Origin: Neisseria iguanae
GTDB lineage: Bacteria; Pseudomonadota; Gammaproteobacteria; Burkholderiales; Neisseriaceae
Assembly (NCBI RefSeq): GCF_003013245.1
Contig: NZ_PXYY01000009.1
Location: 1-49,597, forward strand
Reading direction: 5' to 3'
DNA: 49,597 bases
In this document: positions 19,035 to 26,776 of the stretch, in pieces
How the letters are laid out: each line of letters begins with the position of its first letter
How positions within the stretch are numbered: the stretch's first letter is position 1
Notes under the pieces: model-generated
What the model was told of the DNA's origin: nothing
What the model saw: the letters and a program-made list of their open reading frames with translations, nothing else
Databases searched by the model: none
Made by a program: the position numbers and the translations under genes

Positions 19035-19079
19035 AAACGAAGTCTACACGCAAATTAGATTTGCTGCAATACTTCGTTT
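19035..19079 (-). terminator. Intrinsic terminator between rpsQ and rplN
   Basis: On the minus strand AAACGAAGT and ACTTCGTTT enclose a nested CAAAT-CTA-ATTTG stem, and the outer arm runs into TTTTTTATCTTTT. It lies 29 bases after the rpsQ stop. Confidence 0.8.
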
Positions 19080-19107
19080 CTTACTAAGTGCATTACTGTA
19101 TCAAAAA

Positions 19108-19371
19108 CTAAACAGTACGCGCCTTCTCAGCCAGCTCTTTAACAATCCAAGATTTGGTTTTTGACAATGGGCGAGACTCCGCAATTACCACGATGTCACC
19201 AACGCCATACTCATTGTTTTCATCATGCGCATGAACTTTGGAAGACAAACGAATAATTTTACCGTATAAAGGATGTTTTACTTTACGCTCAACCAACACG
19301 GTTACAGTTTTATCCATTTTGTTGCTTACCACTTTGCCTTGCAAAGTACGAACATTTTTTTCTACGCTCAT
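19108..19371 (-). CDS. rpsQ: 30S ribosomal protein S17
   Basis: 87 residues, an OB-fold 16S rRNA binder. [20 protein letters not shown] and [18 protein letters not shown] are seen. Its ATG shares one base with the rpmC stop (TAATG). It is the last gene of the S10-type unit here because the terminator follows directly. Confidence 0.98.
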   Translation of the reverse strand: MSVEKNVRTLQGKVVSNKMDKTVTVLVERKVKHPLYGKIIRLSSKVHAHDENNEYGVGDIVVIAESRPLSKTKSWIVKELAEKARTV

Positions 19372-19562
19372 TACTTAGCACCTTTTTCAGTTAAAATGGT
19401 TTTAATACGGGCAATATTGCGACGCACACGTTTTAATTCACTTGGTTTACCCAATTGACCAGTGGCATTTTGCATACGCAAACCGAATTGCGCTTTAAAC
19501 AAGTCAAGCAAATCAGCATTCAACTGCTCAATAGATTTGCCTTTCAATTCATTTGCTTTCAT
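19371..19562 (-). CDS. rpmC: 50S ribosomal protein L29
   Basis: 63 residues, two helices; L29 lies at the tunnel exit beside L23 and helps dock SRP and trigger factor. [18 protein letters not shown] and [15 protein letters not shown] are typical. It overlaps both neighbours by one base (TAATG at each junction). Confidence 0.97.
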   Translation of the reverse strand: MKANELKGKSIEQLNADLLDLFKAQFGLRMQNATGQLGKPSELKRVRRNIARIKTILTEKGAK

Positions 19563-19978
19563 TATTGACCTACCTGTCTTACTACAAAGCTTGTAGGAAT
19601 AGGCAATTTTGCCGCAGCTAACTCAAAAGCTTCACGAGCTAGTGCTTCTGGTACGCCATCCATTTCATACAATACTTTGCCTGGTTTGATTTCAGCAACG
19701 TAATATTCAACATTACCTTTACCGCCACCCATACGAACTTGAATAGGTTTTTCAGTAATCGGTTTGTCAGGAAATACACGAATCCAAATACGACCACCAC
19801 GCTTGATGTGGCGAGTCATCGTACGACGTGCAGCTTCAATTTGACGAGCAGTCAACCGGCCACGACCTACTGCTTTCAAACCAAATTCGCCGAAACTTAC
19901 TTTGTTACCACGAGTAGCGATACCGGTGTTACGGCCTTTGTGCTGCTTACGGTATTTTAGTCTAGTTGGCTGCAGCAT
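19562..19978 (-). CDS. rplP: 50S ribosomal protein L16
   Basis: 138 residues from the ATG at 19978, which gives the family start [17 protein letters not shown]; the frame is open 20 codons upstream but that part overlaps rpsC. L16 organises the A-site side of the 50S subunit. [15 protein letters not shown] and [20 protein letters not shown] are intact. It overlaps the end of rpsC by 17 bases and rpmC by one. Confidence 0.97.
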   Translation of the reverse strand: MLQPTRLKYRKQHKGRNTGIATRGNKVSFGEFGLKAVGRGRLTARQIEAARRTMTRHIKRGGRIWIRVFPDKPITEKPIQVRMGGGKGNVEYYVAEIKPGKVLYEMDGVPEALAREAFELAAAKLPIPTSFVVRQVGQ

Positions 19979-20657
19979 GACGACCACCTGCCTTTCTTTG
20001 TTTCTTGTTTTGCTCAGGTTTATCAGCAGCTTTATCATTACCCTCCGTGTAAACCCAAACTTTCAAGCCTAATACACCATAAGTAGTGTTGGCTTCACTA
20101 GTCGCATAATCAACATTAGCACGCAAAGTATGCAAAGGCACACGGCCTTCACGATACCATTCACTACGTGCGATATCTGCACCATTCAGACGGCCAGAAG
20201 TCATAATCTTAATGCCTTTTGCACCAGCACGCATTGCATTTTGCATAGACCTCTTCATTGCACGACGGAATTGGACACGTTTCTCCAATTGCTGAGCAAT
20301 ACTGTCTGCAATAATTTGAGCATCCAATTCAGGCTTACGGATTTCTTCAATATTTACGTGAACCGGGACACCCATTAAGGCTTGCAGATCGCGTTTCAAA
20401 ATTTCGATATCCTCACCTTTCTTACCAATAACCACACCAGGACGAGCGGAATGAATGGTAATACGTGCAGATTTAGCAGGGCGCTCAATCATTACACGAC
20501 CAACAGAGGCATTTGCCAAACGAGTCCGCAGATAATTACGAACATCAATATCTTGTTTCAGTACGGTCGCAAATTCGTTGCTCTTAGCGAACCATTTTGA
20601 AGACCAGTCTTTAGTTACCGCCAGGCGAAAGCCTGTAGGGTTAATCTTTTGTCCCAT
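19962..20657 (-). CDS. rpsC: 30S ribosomal protein S3
   Basis: 231 residues. S3 forms part of the mRNA entry channel. The KH domain ([19 protein letters not shown], about residues 74-92) and the C-terminal domain ([19 protein letters not shown]-like [19 protein letters not shown]) are present, then a basic tail rich in Lys, Gln and Ala. Confidence 0.98.
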   Translation of the reverse strand: MGQKINPTGFRLAVTKDWSSKWFAKSNEFATVLKQDIDVRNYLRTRLANASVGRVMIERPAKSARITIHSARPGVVIGKKGEDIEILKRDLQALMGVPVHVNIEEIRKPELDAQIIADSIAQQLEKRVQFRRAMKRSMQNAMRAGAKGIKIMTSGRLNGADIARSEWYREGRVPLHTLRANVDYATSEANTTYGVLGLKVWVYTEGNDKAADKPEQNKKQRKAGGRHAAAN

Positions 20658-20666
20658 AGCTTTTCC

Positions 20667-20996
20667 TTAGTTGCCCACTGTCACATTAATATGACAAGTT
20701 TGTTTTTCAATGCGGTTACCGCGGCCTTTTGCACGCGCTTGGAAACGTTTCAAGCTAGGACCTTTGTCAACGAAGATAGTTACCACTTTCAACTCATCAA
20801 TGTCCGCACCATTATTGTGCTCGGCATTCGCAATCGCTGATTCCAAAACTTTCTTAATCAATTCAGCACCTTTTTTTGGGCTGAATGTCAAGATATTCAA
20901 AGCCTGGGCAACGTCTTTACCACGGATTAAATCAGCTACCAAGCGAGCTTTTTGAGCTGAAATACGGGCATTTTTATGTTGTGCATTCACTCTCAT
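20667..20996 (-). CDS. rplV: 50S ribosomal protein L22
   Basis: 109 residues. L22 lines the exit tunnel; its beta hairpin carries residues that affect macrolide binding. [20 protein letters not shown] and [17 protein letters not shown] are seen, with no deletion in the hairpin. Spacing is 9 bases to rpsC and 8 to rpsS. Confidence 0.98.
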   Translation of the reverse strand: MRVNAQHKNARISAQKARLVADLIRGKDVAQALNILTFSPKKGAELIKKVLESAIANAEHNNGADIDELKVVTIFVDKGPSLKRFQARAKGRGNRIEKQTCHINVTVGN

Positions 20997-21004
20997 GATT
21001 CACC

Positions 21005-21283
21005 TTATTTCTTTTTAGCCTTTTTATCAGCCAAATGGCCTTTAAAGGTACGGGTCAATGAGAATTCACCTAATTTGTGGCCGACCATGTTATCGCTGAT
21101 AAATACCGGAACATGGGTGCGGCCGTTATGTACAGCAATAGTCAAACCGATAAAATCAGGCAAAATGGTAGAACGACGCGACCAAGTTTTAATTGGGCGT
21201 TTGTCGTTGCTTGCACGAGCAGCATCTACTTTTTTCAGCAAATGCAGGTCTACATATGGGCCTTTTTTCAATGAACGAGCCAT
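21005..21283 (-). CDS. rpsS: 30S ribosomal protein S19
   Basis: 92 residues beginning [20 protein letters not shown]19 forms a complex with S13 in the 30S head. [22 protein letters not shown] and [16 protein letters not shown] are the family marks. It starts 5 bases after rplB. Confidence 0.98.
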
Positions 21284-21288
21284 ATTAA

Positions 21289-22122
21289 TTAACCTTTATT
21301 TGAGTAACGACGACGAATAATCATATTATCCGTGCGTTTGTTATTACGAGTACGGTAACCCTTAGCAGGAGTACCCCATGGGCTAACTGGTTCGCGAGCT
21401 TCACCAGTACGGCCTTCACCACCACCATGAGGGTGATCGACAGGGTTCATCACAACACCCCGGACAGTAGGACGGATACCGCGCCAACGATTGGCACCGG
21501 CTTTACCGATTTTTTTCAGGCTTTGTTCTTCGTTACCCACTTCACCGATAGTAGCTCGGCAATCAACATGGATTTTACGTACTTCTCCTGAGCGCAAACG
21601 TACTTGAGCGTATACACCTTCTTTTGCCAACAAGACAGCAGAAGCACCGGCAGAACGTGCAATTTGAGCACCTTTGCCAGGTTTCATTTCGATGCAATGA
21701 ATGGTTGTACCAACAGGAATGTTACGAATTGGCAAAGTATTACCAACTTTAATCGCGGCTTCAGCACCTGAAACCAGTACAGCACCGGCTTGAATACTAC
21801 GTGGCGCAATGATGTAACGACGCTCACCATCTGCATAACACAACAAAGCGATGAAAGCAGTACGGTTAGGATCGTACTCGATACGCTCTACTTTTGCAGG
21901 GATACCATCTTTATTACGTTTAAAGTCGACTACGCGGTAGTGTTGTTTATGGCCGCCACCTTTATGGCGGGTGGTGATATAACCATTGTGGTTACGACCG
22001 GCAGTAGAATGTTTCTTTTCTAGCAAAGGCGCATAAGGTGCACCTTTGTGCAAGCCTTCTGCAACTACGCGAACCATGCCGCGACGACCTGCAGAAGTTG
22101 GCTTCATTTTAACGATTGCCAT
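21289..22122 (-). CDS. rplB: 50S ribosomal protein L2
   Basis: 277 residues. L2 is needed for peptidyl transfer and subunit joining. The conserved block [15 protein letters not shown], which includes the essential histidine, is near residues 224-238. The N-terminus is one or two residues off the E. coli pattern ([16 protein letters not shown]) as expected. Confidence 0.98.
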
Positions 22123-22134
22123 TTTCTATATTCC

Positions 22135-22449
22135 TTATTCTGCAGCTGCAGCAGCGGCTTCCAAATTTAACTCTTGGCCAGCAGCCAAGCTCACATAAGC
22201 TTTTTTAACATCGCTGCGACGGCCCAAAGTACGACCAAAACGTTTAGTTTTACCTTTAATGGTAACAGTAGTCACAGAAGCAACTTCGACACCAAACAGC
22301 AATTCAACAGCTGCTTTGATTTCAAGTTTAGTTGCATTTGCCAATACTTTAAACGTCATTTGATTACGTTTTTCAGCCAATACGTTGCTTTTTTCAGAAA
22401 CGATAGGTGCCAAAATCACTTGAGTCAAACGTTGTTGATTCATACCCAT
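22135..22449 (-). CDS. rplW: 50S ribosomal protein L23
   Basis: 104 residues if started at 22449. L23 is the main docking site at the tunnel exit for trigger factor and [23 protein letters not shown] and [20 protein letters not shown] are seen; the C-terminus is alanine-rich. A second ATG two codons in (22443) has the better distance from AGAGGAG and may be the true start. It overlaps the end of rplD by 10 bases. Confidence 0.96.
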   Translation of the reverse strand: MGMNQQRLTQVILAPIVSEKSNVLAEKRNQMTFKVLANATKLEIKAAVELLFGVEVASVTTVTIKGKTKRFGRTLGRRSDVKKAYVSLAAGQELNLEAAAAAAE

Positions 22450-23060
22450 TGCTCCTCTAATTGTGCAACCGCATCTTTAGTCATGATTACTTTTTTATAA
22501 CGCAACAAGCTGTAAGGATCAACTTGCTGAGCCTCTAGAACCAGTACATTCGGTAAGTTGCGTGAAGCCAAATAAATGTTCTCATCCAACTGTTTGGTCA
22601 CAAACAGCACTTGCTCCAAACCCAAGCTTTTCACTTGTTCAGCGAATTCTTTGGTTTTAGGTGTATTTGCATTCAATGCATCAATAGCAAACAGACGTTC
22701 GTCACGGGCCAATTGAGACAAAATAGTTGCCATACCGGCACGGTACATTTTACGGTTCACTTTTTGAGTGAAGTTTTCGTCAGGTTTGTTAGGGAATGCA
22801 CGACCACCTTTGCGCCATAACGGAGATGAAGTCATGCCTGAACGGGCACGACCGGTACCTTTTTGGCGCCATGGTTTTTTAGTTGAATGCTTTACTTCAG
22901 CACGAGTTTTTTGTGCACGGTTGCCTGAGCGGGCATTTGCCAAAAACGCATTTACAAGCTGATGTACCAATGCTTCATTGTATTCGCGAGCGAACAAAGC
23001 ATCAGAAACGGTTAAGCTACCTGAAACCCGTCCTTTGGTGTCAATAACTTTTAATTCCAT
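22440..23060 (-). CDS. rplD: 50S ribosomal protein L4
   Basis: 206 residues. L4 lines the exit tunnel and, in E. coli, represses the S10 operon at the level of attenuation and translation through the operon leader. [15 protein letters not shown]-like [20 protein letters not shown] (tunnel loop) is near residues 62-81. Its ATG shares one base with the rplC stop. The leader before rplC (23705-23793) is a candidate target. Confidence 0.97.
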   Translation of the reverse strand: MELKVIDTKGRVSGSLTVSDALFAREYNEALVHQLVNAFLANARSGNRAQKTRAEVKHSTKKPWRQKGTGRARSGMTSSPLWRKGGRAFPNKPDENFTQKVNRKMYRAGMATILSQLARDERLFAIDALNANTPKTKEFAEQVKSLGLEQVLFVTKQLDENIYLASRNLPNVLVLEAQQVDPYSLLRYKKVIMTKDAVAQLEEQWV

Positions 23061-23704
23061 TACGCACCTACTTTCACGCTTGGACGTACCACGACATCAC
23101 TGTTAACCGAACCAGGAACCGCACCCTTAACCAACAGCAATTGGCGTTCAGCGTCTACACGCACAACTTCCAATTTTTGAACAGTTGATTTGACATTGCC
23201 GTATTGACCTGCCATGCGCTTACCTTTGAATACGCGACCAGGATCTTGAGCCATACCGATAGAACCAGGGACACGGTGAGAACGAGAGTTACCGTGAGAG
23301 GTACGTTGAGAATCAAAGTTATGACGCTTGATGGTACCGGAGAAACCTTTACCTTTAGAGGTACCGGTTATATCAACCAATTGACCTACTTCAAACATTG
23401 AAACTGTGATTTCGTCACCGACTTTCAATTCAACCAGTTTTTCTTCAGTCAAAGCAAACTCAATCAAACCGCGACCAGCTTCAACACCTGCTTTAGCAAA
23501 ATGACCGGCTTCAGTTTTGTTGATACGATTCGCTTTTTTCTGACCAAAGGTAACTTGTACGGCAGTGTAGCCGTCAGCATCTTTGGATTTTACTTGTGTA
23601 ACGCGGTTAGCAGACATATCCAAAACGGTTACCGGAACAGAAACACCCTGTTCGTTAAACACGCGGGTCATACCAACTTTGCGTCCAACCAGACCTAAAG
23701 TCAT
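23060..23704 (-). CDS. rplC: 50S ribosomal protein L3
   Basis: 214 residues from the ATG at 23704, giving [20 protein letters not shown]; an 18-codon upstream extension is open but has no ribosome-binding site and non-family sequence. L3 helps start 50S assembly. The MAGQYGN segment holds the glutamine that PrmB methylates in other bacteria. AAAAGGAAAATAATC precedes the start. It is the first gene of this transcription unit because rpsJ is cut off by terminators. Confidence 0.97.
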   Translation of the reverse strand: MTLGLVGRKVGMTRVFNEQGVSVPVTVLDMSANRVTQVKSKDADGYTAVQVTFGQKKANRINKTEAGHFAKAGVEAGRGLIEFALTEEKLVELKVGDEITVSMFEVGQLVDITGTSKGKGFSGTIKRHNFDSQRTSHGNSRSHRVPGSIGMAQDPGRVFKGKRMAGQYGNVKSTVQKLEVVRVDAERQLLLVKGAVPGSVNSDVVVRPSVKVGA

Positions 23705-23793
23705 GATTATTTTCCTTTTAGCAAAGGGACAAGCTACGATTGGCTTGTCTTCGGACAAAGATAAAAACTTGGCATAGATCTACCAAGTCCATT
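23705..23793 (-). promoter_or_regulatory. Structured mRNA leader of the rplC operon
   Basis: Between the -10 element and rplC the minus strand can fold as: ACTTGG/CCAAGT near the transcript start (23767-23788); then either TTTGTC with GACAAG, or the same GACAAGC with GCTTGTC (23728-23749), which are mutually exclusive; then CCTTT-GCTA-AAAGG (23714-23727), which hides the ribosome-binding site AAGG. This looks like an L4-type autogenous control leader, by analogy with the E. coli S10 leader. Confidence 0.5.
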
Positions 23794-23823
23794 ATTATAA
23801 ATCTATTTTCAAAAAATATCCAA
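23794..23823 (-). promoter_or_regulatory. Promoter of the rplC (S10-type) operon
   Basis: On the minus strand TTGGAT (23818-23823) and a perfect TATAAT (23794-23799) are 18 bases apart, directly downstream of the two terminators that follow rpsJ. Confidence 0.7.
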
Positions 23824-23848
23824 TAAAAACTTAACGTTTTCATCAAAA

Positions 23849-23890
23849 AGGCCGTCTGAAAATTACGACAATTCCTTTTCAGACGGCCTT
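23849..23890. terminator. DUS hairpin between rpsJ and rplC
   Basis: AAGGCCGTCTGAAAA and TTTTCAGACGGCCTT form 15-base arms with a 12-base loop. On the minus strand the stem is followed by TTTTTGATG. It is the second of two terminators in series after rpsJ. Confidence 0.8.
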
Positions 23891-23913
23891 ACTCTACAAA
23901 TGGGTATAAAAAT

Positions 23914-23943
23914 AAAACCGAACGGTTTTGCCTGTTCGGTTTT
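23914..23943 (-). terminator. Intrinsic terminator of rpsJ
   Basis: AAAACCGAAC and GTTCGGTTTT (10-base arms, 10-base loop) are followed on the minus strand by TTTTATTTTTATACCC. It begins 12 bases after the rpsJ stop. Confidence 0.88.
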
Positions 23944-23954
23944 CAAAGTAACAA

Positions 23955-24266
23955 TTATTGAACTTTGATTTCTACATCAACACCGGCCGGCAAATCCAAC
24001 TTCATCAGTGCGTCAGTGGTTTTGTCAGTCCAATCCACGATGTCCATCAGACGCAAGTGGGTGCGGATTTCCAATTGTTCACGCGAGGTTTTGTTCACGT
24101 GTGGAGAACGCAAGATATTGAAACGTTCAATTTTAGTTGGCAAAGGAATCGGACCTTTTACCACAGCACCAGTGCGTTTAGCAGTTTCAACGATTTCTTG
24201 AGCAGAACGGTCAATCAAGCTGTAATCATAAGCTTTCAAACGGATACGGATTTTTTGGTTTGCCAT
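23955..24266 (-). CDS. rpsJ: 30S ribosomal protein S10 / NusE
   Basis: 103 residues. S10 is a 30S head protein and, as NusE, binds NusB and NusG in antitermination. [42 protein letters not shown] and the C-terminal [13 protein letters not shown] are typical. It follows tuf by 16 bases and is followed by two terminators, so it is expressed with tuf rather than with rplC. Confidence 0.98.
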   Translation of the reverse strand: MANQKIRIRLKAYDYSLIDRSAQEIVETAKRTGAVVKGPIPLPTKIERFNILRSPHVNKTSREQLEIRTHLRLMDIVDWTDKTTDALMKLDLPAGVDVEIKVQ

Positions 24267-24282
24267 TTATCGATGTCCTTTA

Positions 24283-25467
24283 TTAAGCAATAATAGAAGA
24301 TACAACACCGGCACCTACGGTACGGCCACCTTCACGGATCGCAAAACGCAAGCCTTCTTCCATCGCGATTGGGGCAATCAGTTCTACAGTGATGGCTACG
24401 TTTTCACCAGGCATTACCATTTCTACGCCTTCTTCCAAAGTTACCGCACCGGTAACGTCAGTTGTACGGAAGTAGAATTGTGGGCGGTAGTTAGCGAAGA
24501 ATGGCGTATGACGACCACCTTCTTCTTTGCTCAATACGTATACTTCTGCTTTGAATTTGGTATGCGGAGTGATTGAGCCTGGTTTGGCCAATACTTGACC
24601 GCGCTCAACTTCTTCACGTTTGGTACCACGCAGCAATACGCCTACGTTGTCACCTGCTTGACCTTCATCCAGCAATTTACGGAACATTTCCACACCGGTA
24701 CAAGTAGTTTTCGCAGTGTCTTTCAAACCAACAATTTCGATTTCATCACCTACGTGGATGATACCGCGCTCTACGCGACCGGTTACTACCGTACCACGAC
24801 CGGAGATCGAGAATACGTCTTCGATTGGCAACAAGAATGGTTTGTCAACGGCGCGTTCCGGAGTTGGAATGTAGCTGTCCAATGCGTCAGCCAATTCAAA
24901 GATTTTCGCTTCGTAAGCAGCATCGCCTTCCAAAGCTTTCAATGCAGAACCTTGGATGATCGGACAGTCGTCACCCGGGAAGTCATAGCTTGACAACAAG
25001 TCACGGATTTCCATTTCAACCAATTCCAACAACTCTTCATCGTCAACCATATCGCATTTGTTCATGAACACCAAGATATATGGTACGCCTACTTGGCGGC
25101 CCAACAAGATATGCTCACGGGTTTGCGGCATAGGACCGTCGGCAGCAGATACCACCAAAATCGCGCCGTCCATTTGTGCGGCGCCGGTAATCATGTTTTT
25201 CACATAGTCAGCGTGACCCGGACAGTCTACGTGAGCGTAGTGACGGGTTTCGGTTTCGTATTCTACGTGAGAAGTGTTAATGGTAATACCGCGGGCTTTT
25301 TCTTCCGGTGCGTTGTCGATTTGGTCGTAAGCTTTCGCAGCACCACCGAATTTTTTAGCCAAAATAGTAGTCAACGCAGCAGTCAGCGTGGTTTTACCAT
25401 GGTCAACGTGACCGATGGTGCCAACGTTTACGTGCGGTTTGCTACGTTCGAATTTTTCCTTAGCCAT
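24283..25467 (-). CDS. tuf: Elongation factor Tu (first copy)
   Basis: 394 residues. EF-Tu delivers aminoacyl-tRNA to the ribosome as a GTP complex. The GTP-binding motifs GHVDHGKT (19-26), DCPGHADY (81-88) and NKCD (136-139) and the switch RGITI are intact, followed by the two beta-barrel domains. The protein is identical to the one at 48413-49597, and the DNA looks identical from the stop codon inward while flanks differ, which fits ongoing gene conversion. It is transcribed with rpsJ from the promoter at 25573-25600. Confidence 0.98.
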   Translation of the reverse strand: MAKEKFERSKPHVNVGTIGHVDHGKTTLTAALTTILAKKFGGAAKAYDQIDNAPEEKARGITINTSHVEYETETRHYAHVDCPGHADYVKNMITGAAQMDGAILVVSAADGPMPQTREHILLGRQVGVPYILVFMNKCDMVDDEELLELVEMEIRDLLSSYDFPGDDCPIIQGSALKALEGDAAYEAKIFELADALDSYIPTPERAVDKPFLLPIEDVFSISGRGTVVTGRVERGIIHVGDEIEIVGLKDTAKTTCTGVEMFRKLLDEGQAGDNVGVLLRGTKREEVERGQVLAKPGSITPHTKFKAEVYVLSKEEGGRHTPFFANYRPQFYFRTTDVTGAVTLEEGVEMVMPGENVAITVELIAPIAMEEGLRFAIREGGRTVGAGVVSSIIA

Positions 25468-25572
25468 AAGCTAATTCCTTTTCAATAAAGATCGATTAAA
25501 GAACAAAGTCGGATATTCCGACACAAAATCGGGCAGCGCGTTATGCACCACCCTTAAAATGCAGAATTTGTG

Positions 25573-25600
25573 ATTATAGATGTTTTCTCAGAAAAATCAA
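25573..25600 (-). promoter_or_regulatory. Promoter of tuf-rpsJ
   Basis: On the minus strand TTGATT (25595-25600) is 16 bases from a perfect TATAAT (25573-25578). It gives a leader of about 95 bases before the tuf ATG, containing GTCGGAATATCCGAC (a GTCGGA/TCCGAC hairpin). Confidence 0.75.
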
Positions 25601-25661
25601 AGGGAATTTTTCTGTTGTATACACAATAATCAACCTATCCACTACTACCAACCTTGCTGAT

Positions 25662-25978
25662 ATGCTTGCAGTACTCTACCAAATCCTGAATCAGAATTAT
25701 TTATATGAATATAATGATAGTTATGTTCAATTTAGTCAAGATAAAATTGGTGTAGCAGATGCATTGATGGTTAATGGGTTGGTTGATATTGACTTAAAAC
25801 CTATTTTGTCAGAATTAATGTGGGATACAGAGAAATATTTAGAGAATATTTGGGGTTTATCTAAAGGCTTAATATTTGGGGTTTATCTAAAGGCTTAATG
25901 ATTTCTCCTCACGGTGTGGTAGCAGGCTTTCCTGTATATGTTGCTCTTAATAGATGCAAGAAGTGGATGGCTGTTTGA
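25662..25978 (+). pseudogene. Unknown small protein gene broken by a 26-base tandem duplication
   Basis: The frame from 25662 reads MLAVLYQILNQNYLYEYNDS and so on for 78 codons and then ends inside a duplicated stretch. Removing one copy of the 26-base unit (25846-25871 or 25872-25897) restores a frame that continues [20 protein letters not shown] and ends at 25978. A different frame at 25955-26015 (GWLFDKSKQDLHTGFN) suggests a further shift beyond. There is no clear ribosome-binding site, and the frame is open upstream of the ATG, so the true N-terminus may be lost. The sequence is much more AT-rich than the flanking genes. I do not recognise the family. Confidence 0.55.
25846..25897. repeat. 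26-base exact tandem duplication
   Basis: Two adjacent identical copies of a 26-base unit beginning ATATTTGGGGTTTATC (25846-25871, 25872-25897). Because 26 is not a multiple of three it shifts the frame of the surrounding gene remnant. Confidence 0.95.
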
Positions 25979-26052
25979 CAAAAGTAAGCAAGATTTACAC
26001 ACAGGTTTCAATTAACAAGAATGATAATCTTGATGAAATAAGCTATCAATAA

Positions 26053-26373
26053 GAGAATATACGCTGTAATTTACCAGTAATTTTAGAAATGCAACTGGAT
26101 GAATTTTATTGGTATTTTTCAGGTCTTCTTTCTGATGAACCAACTCAAAGTCAATACAGAGGGTTGTACTACGAGTCATGTTGAGGATTGGAGGCATGGT
26201 CAGTAATGTGTTTTGATATTGATACATTTTTTGAGTCGAAGAAGCGAGAGGAAGTAGCAGCTACATATCTGGAAAATGATTTTCTTCTAACAGAAGAAGA
26301 GCGTCGGGTAAAATATGCGGCTCACTGGGTTCTGATGGCTTTAACACGCGCTATACTATGTTCATATCCGTGA
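26053..26373 (+). pseudogene. Unknown protein remnant with one internal stop
   Basis: A single frame runs from 26053 (after a TAA) to a TGA at 26371-26373, interrupted once by TGA at 26182-26184. Before the stop it reads LPVILEMQLDEFYWYFSGLL; after it, MCFDIDTFFESKKREEVAAT and LLTEEERRVKYAAHWVLMAL. The acidic, soluble character on both sides and the shared frame argue that it was one gene, lying just after the first remnant and on the same strand. The two could be parts of one locus. Family unknown; small immunity-like proteins in Neisseria islets look like this, but I cannot show it. Confidence 0.45.
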
Positions 26374-26469
26374 ATAAACTGAATCGGCATGATTATATTG
26401 CGAAAACTCTGTTTTCCCATTTTTAAAAAATGTCTAGGTTTATTCTCAACAGCAATAATCAACAGTAAA

Positions 26470-26625
26470 TCAATCTGCGTTGACTAAATTCTTAATACGG
26501 GGTTGATGGATAAAAATAACTGTTGAGTCTTTTGCATAGCGAAAATGCTGATCTTTCATCCAGTTCTCGATAAATAACTTCTCATCAATCTCATAAATAT
26601 TTTCACCACAGCTCAGATATTTCAT
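26470..26625 (-). CDS. Small hypothetical protein, 51 residues
   Basis: Starts MKYLSCGENIYEIDEKLFIE and ends with a basic/hydrophobic tail (VIFIHQPRIKNLVNAD). I chose the ATG at 26625 because AAGGAG lies 6 bases upstream; the frame is open further but without a site. It lies in the AT-rich islet between fusA and tuf, antisense to nothing obvious. No family recognised. A real short gene is favoured by the ribosome-binding site, but an orphan fragment is possible. Confidence 0.5.
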   Translation of the reverse strand: MKYLSCGENIYEIDEKLFIENWMKDQHFRYAKDSTVIFIHQPRIKNLVNAD

Positions 26626-26693
26626 TCTCAACTCCTTATTGCAATTAATATGTCTTCGGATTATAGTAATTTTTATAGTTATTAACAAACAAA

Positions 26694-26727
26694 AAACCGG
26701 ATTCCCCATCACTGGAAAATCCGGTTT
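26694..26727 (-). terminator. Intrinsic terminator downstream of fusA
   Basis: AAACCGGATT and AATCCGGTTT form 10-base arms with a 14-base loop, followed on the minus strand by TTTGTTTG. It follows the DUS palindrome at 26735-26768 and isolates fusA from the islet and tuf. Confidence 0.88.
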
Positions 26728-26734
26728 GATTCTT

Positions 26735-26768
26735 TTCAGACGGCATAAATCATATCATGCCGTCTGAA
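26735..26768. terminator. DUS palindrome directly after fusA
   Basis: TTCAGACGGCAT and ATGCCGTCTGAA (12-base arms, the AT-type 12-mer DUS) with a 10-base loop, starting 8 bases after the fusA stop. Confidence 0.85.
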
Positions 26769-26776
26769 AGGCTGGA

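Noticed and set aside
26182-26184. TGA as a selenocysteine codon in the islet remnant
   Set aside because: No stem-loop resembling a SECIS element follows, the locus is full of other damage, and nothing links it to a selenoprotein family.
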